Shown: in pieces, positions 34,819-47,402 of the stretch | How the letters are laid out: the number at the start of each line of letters is the position of its first letter | Position numbering within the stretch: the stretch's first letter is position 1 | Origin: Litoditis marina | Taxonomy: Eukaryota; Nematoda; Chromadorea; Rhabditida; Rhabditidae | Length of the DNA stretch: 64,000 bases | Direction of reading: 5' to 3' | Assembly: GCA_964036275.1 (NCBI GenBank) | Contig: OZ038437.1 | Span: 20,755,027-20,819,026, forward strand | Notes under the pieces: generated by a model | Told to the model about the DNA's origin: nothing | Databases searched by the model: none | What the model saw: the letters and a program-made list of their open reading frames with translations, nothing else | Position numbers and translations under genes: made by a program

Positions 34819-36621
34819 CTAGCCGGTCACGCGGCTCACGCCGCGTGCCCGTCTAGCTGGGGGGAGACCCCCCAGACCCCCCACGCGTGTAGTCATTTCA
34901 AGTTATTTAGATAAACTTTTCTGGTTCCATGACAACTTGGGTTGTGACGTCTTCTGGCCTTCAGAATCCTATGTGTCGTTGACGTTACATCGTGAAACAT
35001 TGTCGTCATGACATTGTTGTCACTAATGGTACTTGTTCTGAGAGTTTCCATACTCTATGGCCGTGTTTGTATTTGACGTCTTCTAGCCTTCTGAATATTA
35101 CTCATCGTTACTTAGAATTCATATAGTCTTCACCTATGAGTATGATCTACGGTTTGCAATAGCTTGGAGCCCAATAGGAACTATTAAAAAGAACTTGACT
35201 TTTTTGCTAGTGAAATGCTTGGTATGTGACGTCATCATTTGATGGTTTGATCTTGAAATTTAAAACTACTGTAACTTGGTTCATTTTTCTCCGATATGCC
35301 CCGTGTTTGACTTTTTGAGTTGTTCATGAGTAGTGGAATACAATGACACTAAGTTTGAAGTTACATCTATTTCCATAGCAATTTTAGCACAAAATCATAT
35401 TTATTGCGCTAAAAAAATCAATAGTTGACCTTTGACCTTAATGCTCTGGCAGTACAATCTTTATTCAATACTGGTCCTGTCCTATGAGTTTCAAGACGTT
35501 CCGATCATTTAGACGGTCAGGAGAGGCGTGGGAAAATGTTGAGTCCGAGGTAGCTTAAAAGTGAGCCTATTTGCGCCGTATATAGTACGGGTTTGACTTT
35601 TAAAACTTGAATAACTCGAGAACGGATTAATGGTTTTACTTAATTTTTTACAGTATTTGCCGGTCTATTGACCTCCGTCTATGGACAGAATTTGGGTCAT
35701 ACTGCATGAGTTTGGCTGTTTCACTTTTTTCTAAAAAACCGTCTTAAAAAATTATTTTTGAGAAATTCGAAAATCTGTTACATACAAATCGTTTCAATTC
35801 TCTATGCGCATCTTATACACAAATCTCAGAGATTCAATCACATTTTGAACATGTGCCCCACCGAAATGAATGAAATTTTTTGTTGATTTTTATCGACGCT
35901 TACAGAACACCCGTTATATACGATAATGTTTATTACTCATAAAGTAGAGTACCTGACAATCAACTCTATACACTGTAAAAATTAGAAGACAAACAGTTCA
36001 TGGGAACCTTCTTTTGTAGCCTCATTTATGAGGTACTATGTTTCATAACGGAGATCACCAAAAATCGATACTTGATCTTTGATCTTTCATATTGCGAATG
36101 TATACTCAGTAGGTCATGACACATCCTGTGTCACAATATGAACAGATGAGGACCATTTTAAAACAGTTCGGAAATCTCAAAATGTTCCGGAAATTTCTCA
36201 AATCCGGAGGATGTTGCGAAATTTCCAACGATACTGAGCCAATAGAAGGGACTTCTGGAGCCAGAAAATTTGAGGTCATATCATCAACATACGCGGTATG
36301 AGGAATGAAAGTAGCAAAATATTGTACTTTTTTCTAATTCATGTAACTCTTTTCGGAAACGTTTCCGGCAAAAAGCGCTCGATGGAAACATTTGGCTTCA
36401 GAATACAGGCTTTCATATGGAGTATCTCCGAAAATTCGCTCTCCATCTTAAGACCTTAAAAAATCAATAAATCGATAGCATTGATTTTCCTTAGACACCG
36501 CGACCTTAAATTTTAGTGACATAATTGATGGTCATACTGTTAGGTCGCTATCGTTAAAAAGTGGATCCCGTACCGTACCGTACCGTTACGTCATTTAGTC
36601 GAGTTATCTATAGGGTGGTGA
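34819..36621 (-). mobile_element. Helitron-like family I-B unit, 1803 bp
   Basis: The first about 260 bases equal the 1814-bp triplet units (ATTGTTGTCACTAATGG, CTATGGCCGTG), then the match shifts to other family I copies. A short deletion after ACTTCTGGAG (near 36257) removes part of the usual AGAGTTCAACCAGCC and shifts the recurring ORF out of frame. Heat-shock-like site at 36185-36197. Confidence 0.8.
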
Positions 36622-38435
36622 CTAGCCGGTCACGCGGCTCACGCCGCGTGCCCGTCTAGCTGGGGGGAGACCCCCCAGACCCCCCACGCGTGTAGTCATT
36701 TCAAGTTATTTAGATAAACTTTTCTGGTTCCATGACAACTTGGGTTGTGACGTCTTCTGGCCTTCAGAATCCTATGTGTCGTTGACGTTACATCGTGAAA
36801 CATTGTCGTCATGACATTGTTGTCACTAATGGTACTTGTTCTGAGAGTTTCCATACTCTATGGCCGTGTTTGTATTTGACGTCTTCTGATATTCTGAATA
36901 TTACTCGTCGTTACTTAGAATTCATATAATCTTCACTTATGACTATACATTACGTGTTGCGATCGTTAGGAGCCTGAAAGAAGTTATTCGAAAGAACTTG
37001 ACTTTTTTGCTAGTGAAATGCTTGGTATGTGACGTCATCAATTGATGGTTTGATCTTGAAACTTAAAACTACTGTAACTTGGTTCATTTTTCTCCGATGT
37101 ATCCCGTGTTTGATTTTTTGAGTTGTTCATGAGTAGTGGAATACAATGACACTAAGTTTGAAGTTACATCTATTTCCATAGCAATTTTAGGCCAAAATCG
37201 TATTTATTGCGCTAAAAAAATCAATAGTTGACCTTTGACCTTAATGCTCTGGCAGTACAATCTTTATTCAATACTGGTCCTGTCCTATGAGTTTCAAGTC
37301 GTTCCGATCATTTAGACGATCAGGAGAGGCGTGGGAAAATGTTGAGTGCGAGGTAGCTTAAAAGTGAGCCTATTTGCGCCGTATATAGTACGGGTTAGAC
37401 TTTCAAAACTTGAATATCTCGAGAACGGCCGAATGGTTTTGCCTAATTTTTTACAATATTTGCCGGTCTATTGACCTTCGTCTATGGACAAAATTTGGGT
37501 CATACTGCATGAGTTTGGCTGTTTCACTTTTTTCTAAAAAAACGTCTTAAAAAATTATTTTTGAGAAATTCAAAAATCTGTTACATACAAATCGTTTCAA
37601 TTCTTTATGCGCATCTTATACACAAATCTCAGAGATTCAATCACATTTTGAACATATGCCCCACCAAAATGAATGAAATTTTTTGTTGATTTTTATCGAC
37701 GCTTACAGAACACCCGTTATATGTGATAATGTTTATTACTCATAAAGTAGAGTACCTGACAATCAACTCTAAACACTGTAGTAATAAGAAGACAAATAGT
37801 TCATGGGAACCTTCTTTTGTAGCCTCATTTATGAGGTACTACATTTCATGACGGAGATCACCAAAAATCGATACTTGATCTCTGATCTTTCATATTACAA
37901 ATATATACTCAGTTGGTCATGACACATCTTGTGCCACAATATGAACAGATGAGGATCATTTTAAAACAGTTCGGAAATCTCAAAAAGTCCCGGAAATTTC
38001 TCAAATCCGCAGGAAGTTGCGAAATTTTCCACGATATTGAGCCAATAGAAGGGACTTCTGGAGAGTTCAACCAGCTAGAAAATTTGAGGTCATATCATCA
38101 ACATGAGCGGTATGAGGAATGAAAGTAGCAAAAAATTGTACTTTTTTCTAATTCATGTAACTGTTTCCGGAAACGTTTCCGGCAAAAAGCGCTCGATGGA
38201 AACATTTGGCTTCAGAATACAGGCTTTCATGTGGAGTATCTCCAAAAATTCGCTCTCCATCTTAAGGCCTTAAAAAATCAATAAATCGATAGCATTGATT
38301 TTCCTTAGACACCACGACCTTAGATTTTAGTGACATAATTGATGGTCATGATGGTTAGTCGTTATCGTTAAAAAATGGATCCCGTACCGTACCGTACCGT
38401 TACGTCATTTAGCACGATTATCTATAGGGTGGTGA
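36622..38435 (-). mobile_element. Helitron-like family I-B unit, 1814 bp (copy 3 of 3)
   Basis: Same length and apparently the same sequence as 10427-12240 and 24425-26238. Its 5' end is followed by a hairpin missing one base (GGTGA|TAGCC), so the next element's terminal CTAG has become CTA on the minus strand. Confidence 0.83.
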
Positions 38436-40258
38436 TAGCCGGTCACGCGGCTCACGCCGCGTGCCCGTCTAGCGTGCATGTTAGCTATGTTTTGCAACTT
38501 TACTTACAGTTGTTGTCACATTTCTTACTTTTTTTTGAACGTTTCAAACAGCTTCGCATAGTTTGACGACTTGACGTCTTCTGGCCTTCTGATCTTATCT
38601 GACGTGATCGTCACTTCGTGAAACAATGTAATCGTAACATTTTTGGACTCTTTCCTACTTGTTCTGAGAGTTTCAGAAAGTTTGAACGAAGTTCATTTCT
38701 GACGTCTTCTGACATTCTGAATATTACTCGTCGTTACTTAGAATCCATATAGTCTTCACCTATGAGTATGATCTACGGTTTGAAGTAGCTTGGAGCCCAA
38801 GAGGAACTATTAAAAAGAACTTGACTTTTTTGCTAGTGAAATGCTTGGTATGTGACGTCATCAATTGATGGTTTGATCTTGAAACTTAAAACTACTGTAA
38901 CTTGGTTCATTTTTTTCCGATGTATCCCGTGTTTGATTTTTTGAGTTGTTCATGAGTAGTGGAATACAGTAAAACTAAATTTGAAGTTACATTTGTTTCC
39001 ATAGCAATTTTAGGCCAAAATCATATTTAATGCGCTAAAAAAATCAATAATTGACCTTTGACCTTAATGCTCTGGCAGTACAATCTTTATTCATTACTGG
39101 TCCTGTCCTATAACTTTCAAGTCGTTCCGATCATTTAGACGGTCAGGAGAGGCGTGGGAAAAGATTGAGTCCGAGGTAGCTTAAAAGTGAGCCTATTTGC
39201 GCCGTATATAGTACGGGTTGGACTTTTAAAACTTGAATAACTCGAGAACGGCTGAATGGTTTTGCTTAATTTTTCACAATCTTTGCCGGTCTAATGACCT
39301 TCGTCTATGGACAAAATTTGGGTCATACTGCATGAGTTTGGCTGTTTCACTTTTTTCTAAAAAAACGTCTTAAAAAATTATTTTTGAGAAATTCAAAAAT
39401 CTGTCACATACAATTTGTTTTAATTCTTTATGCGCATCTTATACACAAATCTCAGAGATTCAATCACATTTTGAACATGTGCCCCACCAGAATGAATGAA
39501 ATTTTTTGTTGATTTTTATCAACGCTCACAGAACACCCATCACATGATAGAATGTTTATTGCTTATGAAGTTAAGTACCTGACAATCAACTCTATACAGT
39601 ATAGAAATTTGAAGACATATAATTGATGGAAACCTTCTTTTGTAGCCTCATTTATGAGGTACTATGTTTCATAACGGAGATCACCAAAAATCGATACTCG
39701 ATCTTTGATCTCTCATATTGCGAATGTATACTCAGTAGGTCATGACACATCTTGTGTCACAATATAAACAGATGAGGACCATTTTAAAACAGTTCGGAAA
39801 TCTCAAAATGTTCCGGAAATTTCTCAAATCCGGAGGAAGTTGCGAAATTTTCCACGATATTGAGCTAAAAGAAGGGACTTCTGGAGAGTTCAACCAGCCA
39901 GAAATTTTAAGGTCATATCATCAACATGGGCGGTATGAGGAATGAAAGTAGCAAAATATTGTACTTTTTTCTAATTCATGTAACTCTTTCCGGGAACGTT
40001 TCCGGCAAAAAGCGCTCGATGGAAACATTTGGCTTCAGAAGACAGGCTTTCATATGGAGTATCTCCGAAAATTCGCTCTCCATCTTAAGGCCTTAAAAAA
40101 TCAATAAATCGATAGCATTGATTTTCCTTAGACACCACGACCTTAGATTTTAGTGACATAATTGATGGTCATACTGTTAGGTCGCTATCGTTAAAAAGTG
40201 GATCCCGTACCGTACCGTACCGTTACGTCATTTAGTCATATTATCTATAGGGTGGTGA
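38436..40258 (-). mobile_element. Helitron-like family I-A unit with damaged terminal CTAG, 1823 bp
   Basis: The hairpin at 38436-38472 lacks the outermost C; otherwise this is a normal A unit. Heat-shock-like site at 39811-39823. Its 5' end is joined to the first family II hairpin at 40259, the border between the two families. Confidence 0.8.
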
Positions 40259-40296
40259 CTAGCCGGTCGCGCGGCTACCGCCGCGCGCCCGTCTAG
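40259..40296 (-). repeat. Helitron 3' hairpin, G:C class (representative)
   Basis: Left arm CTAGCCGGTCGCGCGGC, loop TACC, right arm GCCGCGCGCCCGTCTAG. Other copies begin at 43752, 47403, 49306, 51187 and 53075, with a variant at 63273. Compared with the A:T class, stem position 11 has changed from A:T to G:C on both arms. Confidence 0.85.
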
Positions 40297-42096
40297 CGGC
40301 TCTTAGTAACCAGCTTGCAACTTTTTCGTTTTCAACTTTTTTGGAAAGTTTCAGACTGTATTAAGTAAGTTGGATACTTGACGTCTTCTTTTCTCCAGAA
40401 TCTAACTCGTCGTGAACTCGAAATGATGATTTGACGTCAATATGATGTTTTTGCCACTCGTTACACTCGTTCTGGGAATTTCAGACAGTTTTGAGCAACT
40501 TCACAATTTGACGTCTTCAGAATTTCAGAATCTAACTCGTCGTCACATGTTACTTACTAAATGAAGTTTACGTTACATTCCATGTCTGAAAAACGCGTTC
40601 TGAGGCCGTTTCATTCATTTAACTCAAAGTTGAAAAATCAGCTATGACGTCATCATGGTGGTTTGATCTTGAGATTTTAAAACTCGTATAAAATGAAAAG
40701 TTATGCATATTTTTCTTCGATCTAAGTGTTGTTGGATTGCTCATACTCAGTAGGATTGGTTCAGAAACTTCCAAGAGTACAACTCAGAAACTCTTATTTC
40801 TGTAGGTCAAAAATCTACCATCGATCGATAACTGATCTTTGATTTTTGTCCGTTCGGCTCCGAGCTCGTTTGATTATTACGTATCATTACTGAAAATTTC
40901 AGCTTTGCACGATGATTTAGAAAGCCGGGAGAGACGTTACAAGTTGAGTCGGTCGAAACATCTTAAAAATAGGTCTATTTGCGCCGTATATAGTACGGGT
41001 TTGGACTAAAACTCGTATAACTTCCGTGAAAATGAATATTTCTTTAAAATTTGTTTTGCATTCCTAATCTCAAGTAAGCGTGCATCTACTGACGTCAAAT
41101 CGTAATTCTCAGCTTATTTTAAAGTTTCAAGTTTTAATAAAAAAATGTTTTATACAAAAACGCGTCGACGAATTTTTTTTACTTCAATACTACTTTTTAC
41201 ATATCTCTACGAGTTCTATCATCTGAGTGAATTAGAAAAAAATCGTTCGAGCCGTTTTTGAGATCTGAAAATAATTTTTTGCCGATTTTCTGGCTTCACT
41301 CAAAAATCAATATACAGAAATATGTTATTTTCAACACTATTTTTGTGTACCGGACATTATGTTTGTTACAACCTAGAAGGTTGAGATCATAGCGTCTACG
41401 TTAACATGGTATTTTCGAGTAATTTCGGAGGTACCAATTTTGATGATTTTGCTGGGAAAAATCGATAAATGATCTTTGATCTTTAAAACTCGGGCAGGTC
41501 ATCTGGTATGATAAAATACATCTACACTGAACATTTGGTCCAATTTGGACTCGTTTGAACAGTTTGGAAAATCTAAGAAATTTCCCAAACTTTGTAGAAC
41601 TTGGCGGCTATTGCAAAATTTCAATCGATATTTTGATGATAGTAGATAGAGATGTTGTTGTTTGTTACTCTCAAGTTTCAGACAATTCCATGGACTATAC
41701 GCGGTATGCTAATACAAAATATGTCGAAAATTGTCAATTTTTGGAACATCATAAAAATGTTTAAAGGCAAAAACAAAAAAATGACATCTCTTAAAAAACT
41801 TTAAATCTGCCAAGGTACCACATACTGAAATTACAGAGTCGAATTCGCACTTTAGTAATTTTATATTTTAGGTCATATAAAATCAATAAATCGATATTAT
41901 CGATTTTGGTTAGGGTCATTACCTTAGTTACGCAGCAGCAGTTCTTCCCTTGAAGTATCGTCGTTTTTTGGGGTCCAAACTTAAGGCCCTAACGTAGCCA
42001 TCGTTATACGTTAGCGAAATTCCTTAGACACCACAACTTTTTTTTTCGGTGACACACATGTTAGATAAGGTTTGAAAGGGTTGCTGGCTGTTTGAG

Positions 42097-42126
42097 CGTA
42101 CCGTACCGTACCGTACCGTACCGTAC
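42097..42126. repeat. CGTAC pentamer tandem near the 5' end (representative)
   Basis: Six CGTAC copies about 35 bases from the element's 5' TC end. Most family I and II units have a run of CGTAC, CGTCC or CGTTA in this place with two to six copies, for example about 1476-1505, 3299-3320, 43688-43717 and 45588-45602. The position is fixed and the number varies, as expected from slippage. Confidence 0.75.
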
Positions 42127-42160
42127 CGTGATCTTTCACGATTTGGTATAGTAATGCAGA

Positions 42161-43751
42161 ACGTTACATTCCATGTCTGAAAAACGCGTTCTGAGGCCGT
42201 TTCATTCATTTAACTCAAAGTTGAAAAATCAGCTATGACGTCATCATGGTGGTTTGATCTTGAGATTTTAAAACTCGTATAAAATGAAAAGTTATGCATA
42301 TTTTTCTTCGATCTAAGTGTTGTTGGATTGCTCATACTCAGTAGGATTGGTTCAGAAACTTCCAAGAGTACAACTCAGAAACTCTTATTTCTGTAGGTCA
42401 AAAATCTACCATCGATCGATAACTGATCTTTGATTTTTGTCCGTTCGGCTCCGAGCTCGTTTGATTATTACGTATCATTACTGAAAATTTCAGCTTTGCA
42501 CGATGATTTAGAAAGCCGGGAGAGACGTTACAAGTTGAGTCGGTCGAAACATCTTAAAAATAGGTCTATTTGCGCCGTATATAGTACGGGTTTGGACTAA
42601 AACTCGTATAACTTCCGTGAAAATGAATATTTCTTTAAAATTTGTTTTGCATTCCTAATCTCAAGTAAGCGTGCATCTACTGACGTCAAATCGTAATTCT
42701 CAGCTTATTTTAAAGTTTCAAGTTTTAATAAAAAAATGTTTTATACAAAAACGCGTCGACGAATTTTTTTTACTTCAATACTACTTTTTACATATCTCTA
42801 CGAGTTCTATCATCTGAGTGAATTAGAAAAAAATCGTTCGAGCCGTTTTTGAGATCTGAAAATAATTTTTTGCCGATTTTCTGGCTTCACTCAAAAATCA
42901 ATATACAGAAATATGTTATTTTCAACACTATTTTTGTGTACCGGACATTATGTTTGTTACAACCTAGAAGGTTGAGATCATAGCGTCTACGTTAACATGG
43001 TATTTTCGAGTAATTTCGGAGGTACCAATTTTGATGATTTTGCTGGGAAAAATCGATAAATGATCTTTGATCTTTAAAACTCGGGCAGGTCATCTGGTAT
43101 GATAAAATACATCTACACTGAACATTTGGTCCAATTTGGACTCGTTTGAACAGTTTGGAAAATCTAAGAAATTTCCCAAACTTTGTAGAACTTGGCGGCT
43201 ATTGCAAAATTTCAATCGATATTTTGATGATAGTAGATAGAGATGTTGTTGTTTGTTACTCTCAAGTTTCAGACAATTCCATGGACTATACGCGGTATGC
43301 TAATACAAAATATGTCGAAAATTGTCAATTTTTGGAACATCATAAAAATGTTTAAAGGCAAAAACAAAAAAATGACATCTCTTAAAAAACTTTAAATCTG
43401 CCAAGGTACCACATACTGAAATTACAGAGTCGAATTCGCACTTTAGTAATTTTATATTTTAGGTCATATAAAATCAATAAATCGATATTATCGATTTTGG
43501 TTAGGGTCATTACCTTAGTTACGCAGCAGCAGTTCTTCCCTTGAAGTATCGTCGTTTTTTGGGGTCCAAACTTAAGGCCCTAACGTAGCCATCGTTATAC
43601 GTTAGCGAAATTCCTTAGACACCACAACTTTTTTTTTCGGTGACACACATGTTAGATAAGGTTTGAAAGGGTTGCTGGCTGTTTGAGCGTACCGTACCGT
43701 ACCGTACCGTACCGTACCGTGATCTTTCACGATTTGGTATAGTAATGCAGA
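42161..43751 (-). mobile_element. 3'-truncated family II unit, 1591 bp
   Basis: It appears to be an exact copy of 40570-42160 without the leftmost 311 bases (no hairpin). The previous unit's 5' end GCAGA is fused to ACGTTACATTCC. So the 5' TC terminus is exact and the 3' side is cut. Pentamers at 43688-43717 have the same copy number as in the parent, which suggests a very recent event. Confidence 0.82.
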
Positions 43752-45636
43752 CTAGCCGGTCGCGCGGCTACCGCCGCGCGCCCGTCTAGCGGTTCTTAGT
43801 AACCGTCATGCAACTTTTTCGTTTTCAACTTTTATGGAAAGTTTCAGATTGTTTTGAGTAAGTTTGATACTTGACGTCTTCTATTCTCCAGAATCTAACT
43901 CGTCGTGAACTCGAAATGATGATTTGACGTCAATATGATGTTTTTGCCACTCGTTACACTCGTTCTGGGAATTTCAGACAGTTTTGAGCAACTTCACAAT
44001 TTGACGTCTTCAGAACTTCAGAATCTAACTCGTCGTCACATGTAATATATCGAGTGAGGTTTACGTTACATCCCATGTCTGAAAAACGCGTCCTGAGGTC
44101 GTTTCATTCATTCAACTCAAAGTTGAAAAATCAGCTATGACGTCATCATAATGGTTTGATCTTGAGATTTTAAAACTCGTATAAAATGAAAAGTTATGAA
44201 TATTTTTCTTAGATCCAAATGTTGTTGGATTGCTCATACGTAGTAGGATTGGTTCAGAAACTTCCAAGAGTACAACTCAGAAACTCTTATTTCTGTAGGT
44301 CAAAATTCTACCATCGATCGAGAATTGATCTTTGATCTTTGTCCGTTCGGCTCCGAGTTCGTTTGATTATTACCTATCATTACTGAAAATTTCAGCTTTC
44401 TACGATAATTTAGAAAGCCGGGAGAGACGTTACAAGTTGAGTCGGTCGAAACATCTTAAAAATAGGTCTATTTGCGCCGTATATAGTACGGGTTTGGACT
44501 AAAACTCGTATAACTTCCGTGAAAATGAATATTTCTTTATAATTTGTTTTGCATTCCTAATCTCTAGTAAGCGTGCATCTACTGACGTCAAATCGTAATT
44601 CCAAGTTTATTTTAAAGTTTCAAGTTTTAATAAAAAAATGTTTTATACAAAAACGCGTCGAAGAATTTTTTACTTCAATATTACTTTTTACATATCTCCA
44701 CGAGTTCTATCATCTGAGTGAATTAGAAAAAAATCGTTCGAGCCGTTTTTGAGATCTGAAAATAATTTTTTGCCGATTTTCTGGCTTCACTCAAAAATCA
44801 ATATACAGAAATATGTTATTTTCAACATTATTTTTGTGTACCGGACATTATGGTTGTTACAACACAAAAGATTGAGATCATAGCGTCTACGTTAACATGG
44901 TATTTTCGAATCATTTTGTAGGTACCAATTTTCATGAATTTATTGGGAAAAATCGATAAATGATCTTTGATCTTTAAAACTCGGGCAGGTCATGTGTTAT
45001 GATAAAATACATCTACACTGAACATTTGGTCCAATTCGGACTCGTTTGAACAGTTTGGAAAATCTAAGAAATTTCTCAAAGTTTGTAGAACTCGGCAACT
45101 ATTGCGAAATTTCAATCGATATTTTGGTGGCAGTAAACAGAGATGTTGTTGTTTGTTACTTTCAAGTTTCAGACAATTCCATTGAATCTACGCGGTATGC
45201 TGATGCAAAATATGTCAAAATATGTCGATTTTTTGAACATCATAAAAATGTTTAAAGGCAAAAACAAAAAAATGACATCTCTTAAAAAACTTCAAATCTG
45301 CCAAGGTACCACATATTGGAATTACAGAGCCGAATTCGCATTTTAGGAACTTCATATTTTGGGTCATATAAAATCAATAAATCGATATTATCGATTTTTG
45401 TTAGGGTCATTACCTTAGTTACGTGGCGGCAGTTCTTACCTTGAAGTATCGTCGTTTTTTGGGGTTCAAACTTAAGGCCCTAACGTAGCCGTCGTTATAC
45501 GTTAGCGAAATTCCTTAGACACCACAACTTTTTTTTTCGGTGACACACATGTTAGATAAGGTTTGAAGGGGTTGCTGGCTGTTTGAGCGTACCGTACCGT
45601 ACCGTGATCTTTCACGATTTGGTATAGTAATGCAGA
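43752..45636 (-). mobile_element. Helitron-like family II unit, 1885 bp
   Basis: Complete unit: G:C-class hairpin (43752-43789), 5' end ATGCAGA. Only three CGTAC pentamers remain near the right end, against six in the previous units. Confidence 0.82.
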
Positions 45637-47402
45637 CCAGAATCTAACTCGTCGTGAACTTGAAATGATGATTTGACGTCAATATGATGTTTTTGCCACT
45701 CGTTACACTCGTTCTGCGAATTTCAGACAGTTTTGAGCAATTTCACAATTTGACGTCTTCAGAACTTCAGAATCTAACTCGTCGTCATATGTTACTTATT
45801 AAATGATGTTTACGTTACATCCCATGTCTGAAAAACGCGTCCTGAGGTCGTTTAATTCGTATAATGCAAAGTTGAAAAATTAGCTATGACGTCATCATGG
45901 TGGTTTGATCTTGAGATTTTAAAACTCGTATAAAATGAAAAGTTACGCATATTTTTCCTAGATCTAAATGTTGTTGGGTTGCTCATACTCAGTAGTATTC
46001 GCTCAGAAAGTTCCAAGAGTACAACTCATAAAATCTTATTTCTGTAGGTCAAAAATCTACCATCAATCGATAATTGATCTTTGATCTTTGTCCGTTCGGC
46101 TCTGAGCTCGTTTGATTATTACGTATCATTACTGAAAATTTCAGCTTTCTACCGTCATTTAGAAGTCCGGGAGACACGTTACAAGTTGAGTCGGTCGAAA
46201 CATCTTAAAAACAGGTCTATTTGCGCCGTATATAGTACGGGTTTGGACTAAAACTCGTATAACTTCCGCAAAAATGAACATTTTCCTATAATTCTTTTTG
46301 CATTATTAATCTCAAGTGAGCGTGCATCTACTGACGTCAAATCAAATTTCCAAGTTTATTTTAAAGTTTTAAGTTTTAATAAAAAAAGTTTTATACAAAA
46401 ACGCGTCGAAGAATTTTTTTACTTCAATATAACTTTTCATATATCTCTACGAGTTCTATCATTTGAATAGATTAGAAAAAAATCGTTCGAGCCGTTTTCG
46501 AGATCTGAAAATAATTTTTGGCCGATTTTAAGGCTTCACTCAAAAATCAATATACAAACTTTTGTCTTTATTGACATTATCAATGGACAGCGGACATTAT
46601 GTTTGTTCTAACACAGAAGTTAGAGATCAGAAAGTCTACGTTAACACGGTATTTTCGAATCATTTTGGAGGTACCAATTTTCATGATTTTGCTGGGAAAA
46701 ATCGATAAATGATCTTTGATTTCTGAAACTTGAACAGGTTACTTGGTATGAGTAAATACATTTACACTGAACATTTGGTACAATTCGGACTCGTCTGAAC
46801 AGTTTGGAAAATCGCAAAAAATTCCCAAAGTTTGTAGAACTCGGCGGCTATTGCGAAATTTCAATCGATATTTTGGCGGTAGTAGATAAAGATGTTGTTG
46901 TTTGTTACTTTCAAGTTTCAGTCAATTCCATTGACTATACGCGGTATGCTGATGGAAAATACCTCGAAAATATTCGATTTTTTGAACATCATAAAAATGT
47001 TTAAAGGCAAAAATAAAAAAATTACATCTCTTAAAAAACTTTAAATCTGCCAAGGTACCACATATTGGAATTACAGAGCCGAATTCACACTTTACCAATT
47101 TCATATTTTGAGTCATATAAAATCAATAAATCGATATTATCGATTTTGGTTAGGGTCATTACCTTAGTTACGCAGCATCAGTTCTTCCCTCAAAATATCG
47201 ACGTTTTTTGGGGTTCAAACTTAAGGCCCTAACGTAATCGTCGTTACACGTTAGCGAAATTCCTTAGACACCACAACTTTTTTTTTCGGTGACTGACATG
47301 TTAGATTGGGTTAGATATGGCTTACTCAAAGTTTAAGGCGTTACGTTACGTACCGTACCGTACCGTACCGTCATCTTTCACGATTTGGTATAGTAATGCA
47401 GA
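45637..47402 (-). mobile_element. 3'-truncated family II unit, 1766 bp
   Basis: It begins CCAGAATCTAACTCGTCGTG directly after ATGCAGA, matching a point about 140 bases inside an intact unit (compare 43888). No hairpin. This is a second family II junction with a precise TC end and a cut 3' end, at a different breakpoint from that at 42160. Confidence 0.8.

Larger units (their letters stand above)
40259..42160 (-). mobile_element. Helitron-like family II unit, 1902 bp
   Basis: First family II unit. The G:C-class hairpin (40259-40296) has loop TACC. The 5' end is GATTTGGTATAGTAATGCAGA (minus strand TCTGCATTACTATACC). Family II is a diverged relative of family I: it shares the 27-bp block (40975-41001), TGACGTCATCATGG, GATCTTTGATC repeats, TTAAGGCC, CTTAGACACC and the pentamer run (six CGTAC at 42097-42126). 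The plus-strand 69-codon ORF at 41555-41764 starts with TTG and is not in the same frame as the family I ORF. Confidence 0.82.
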
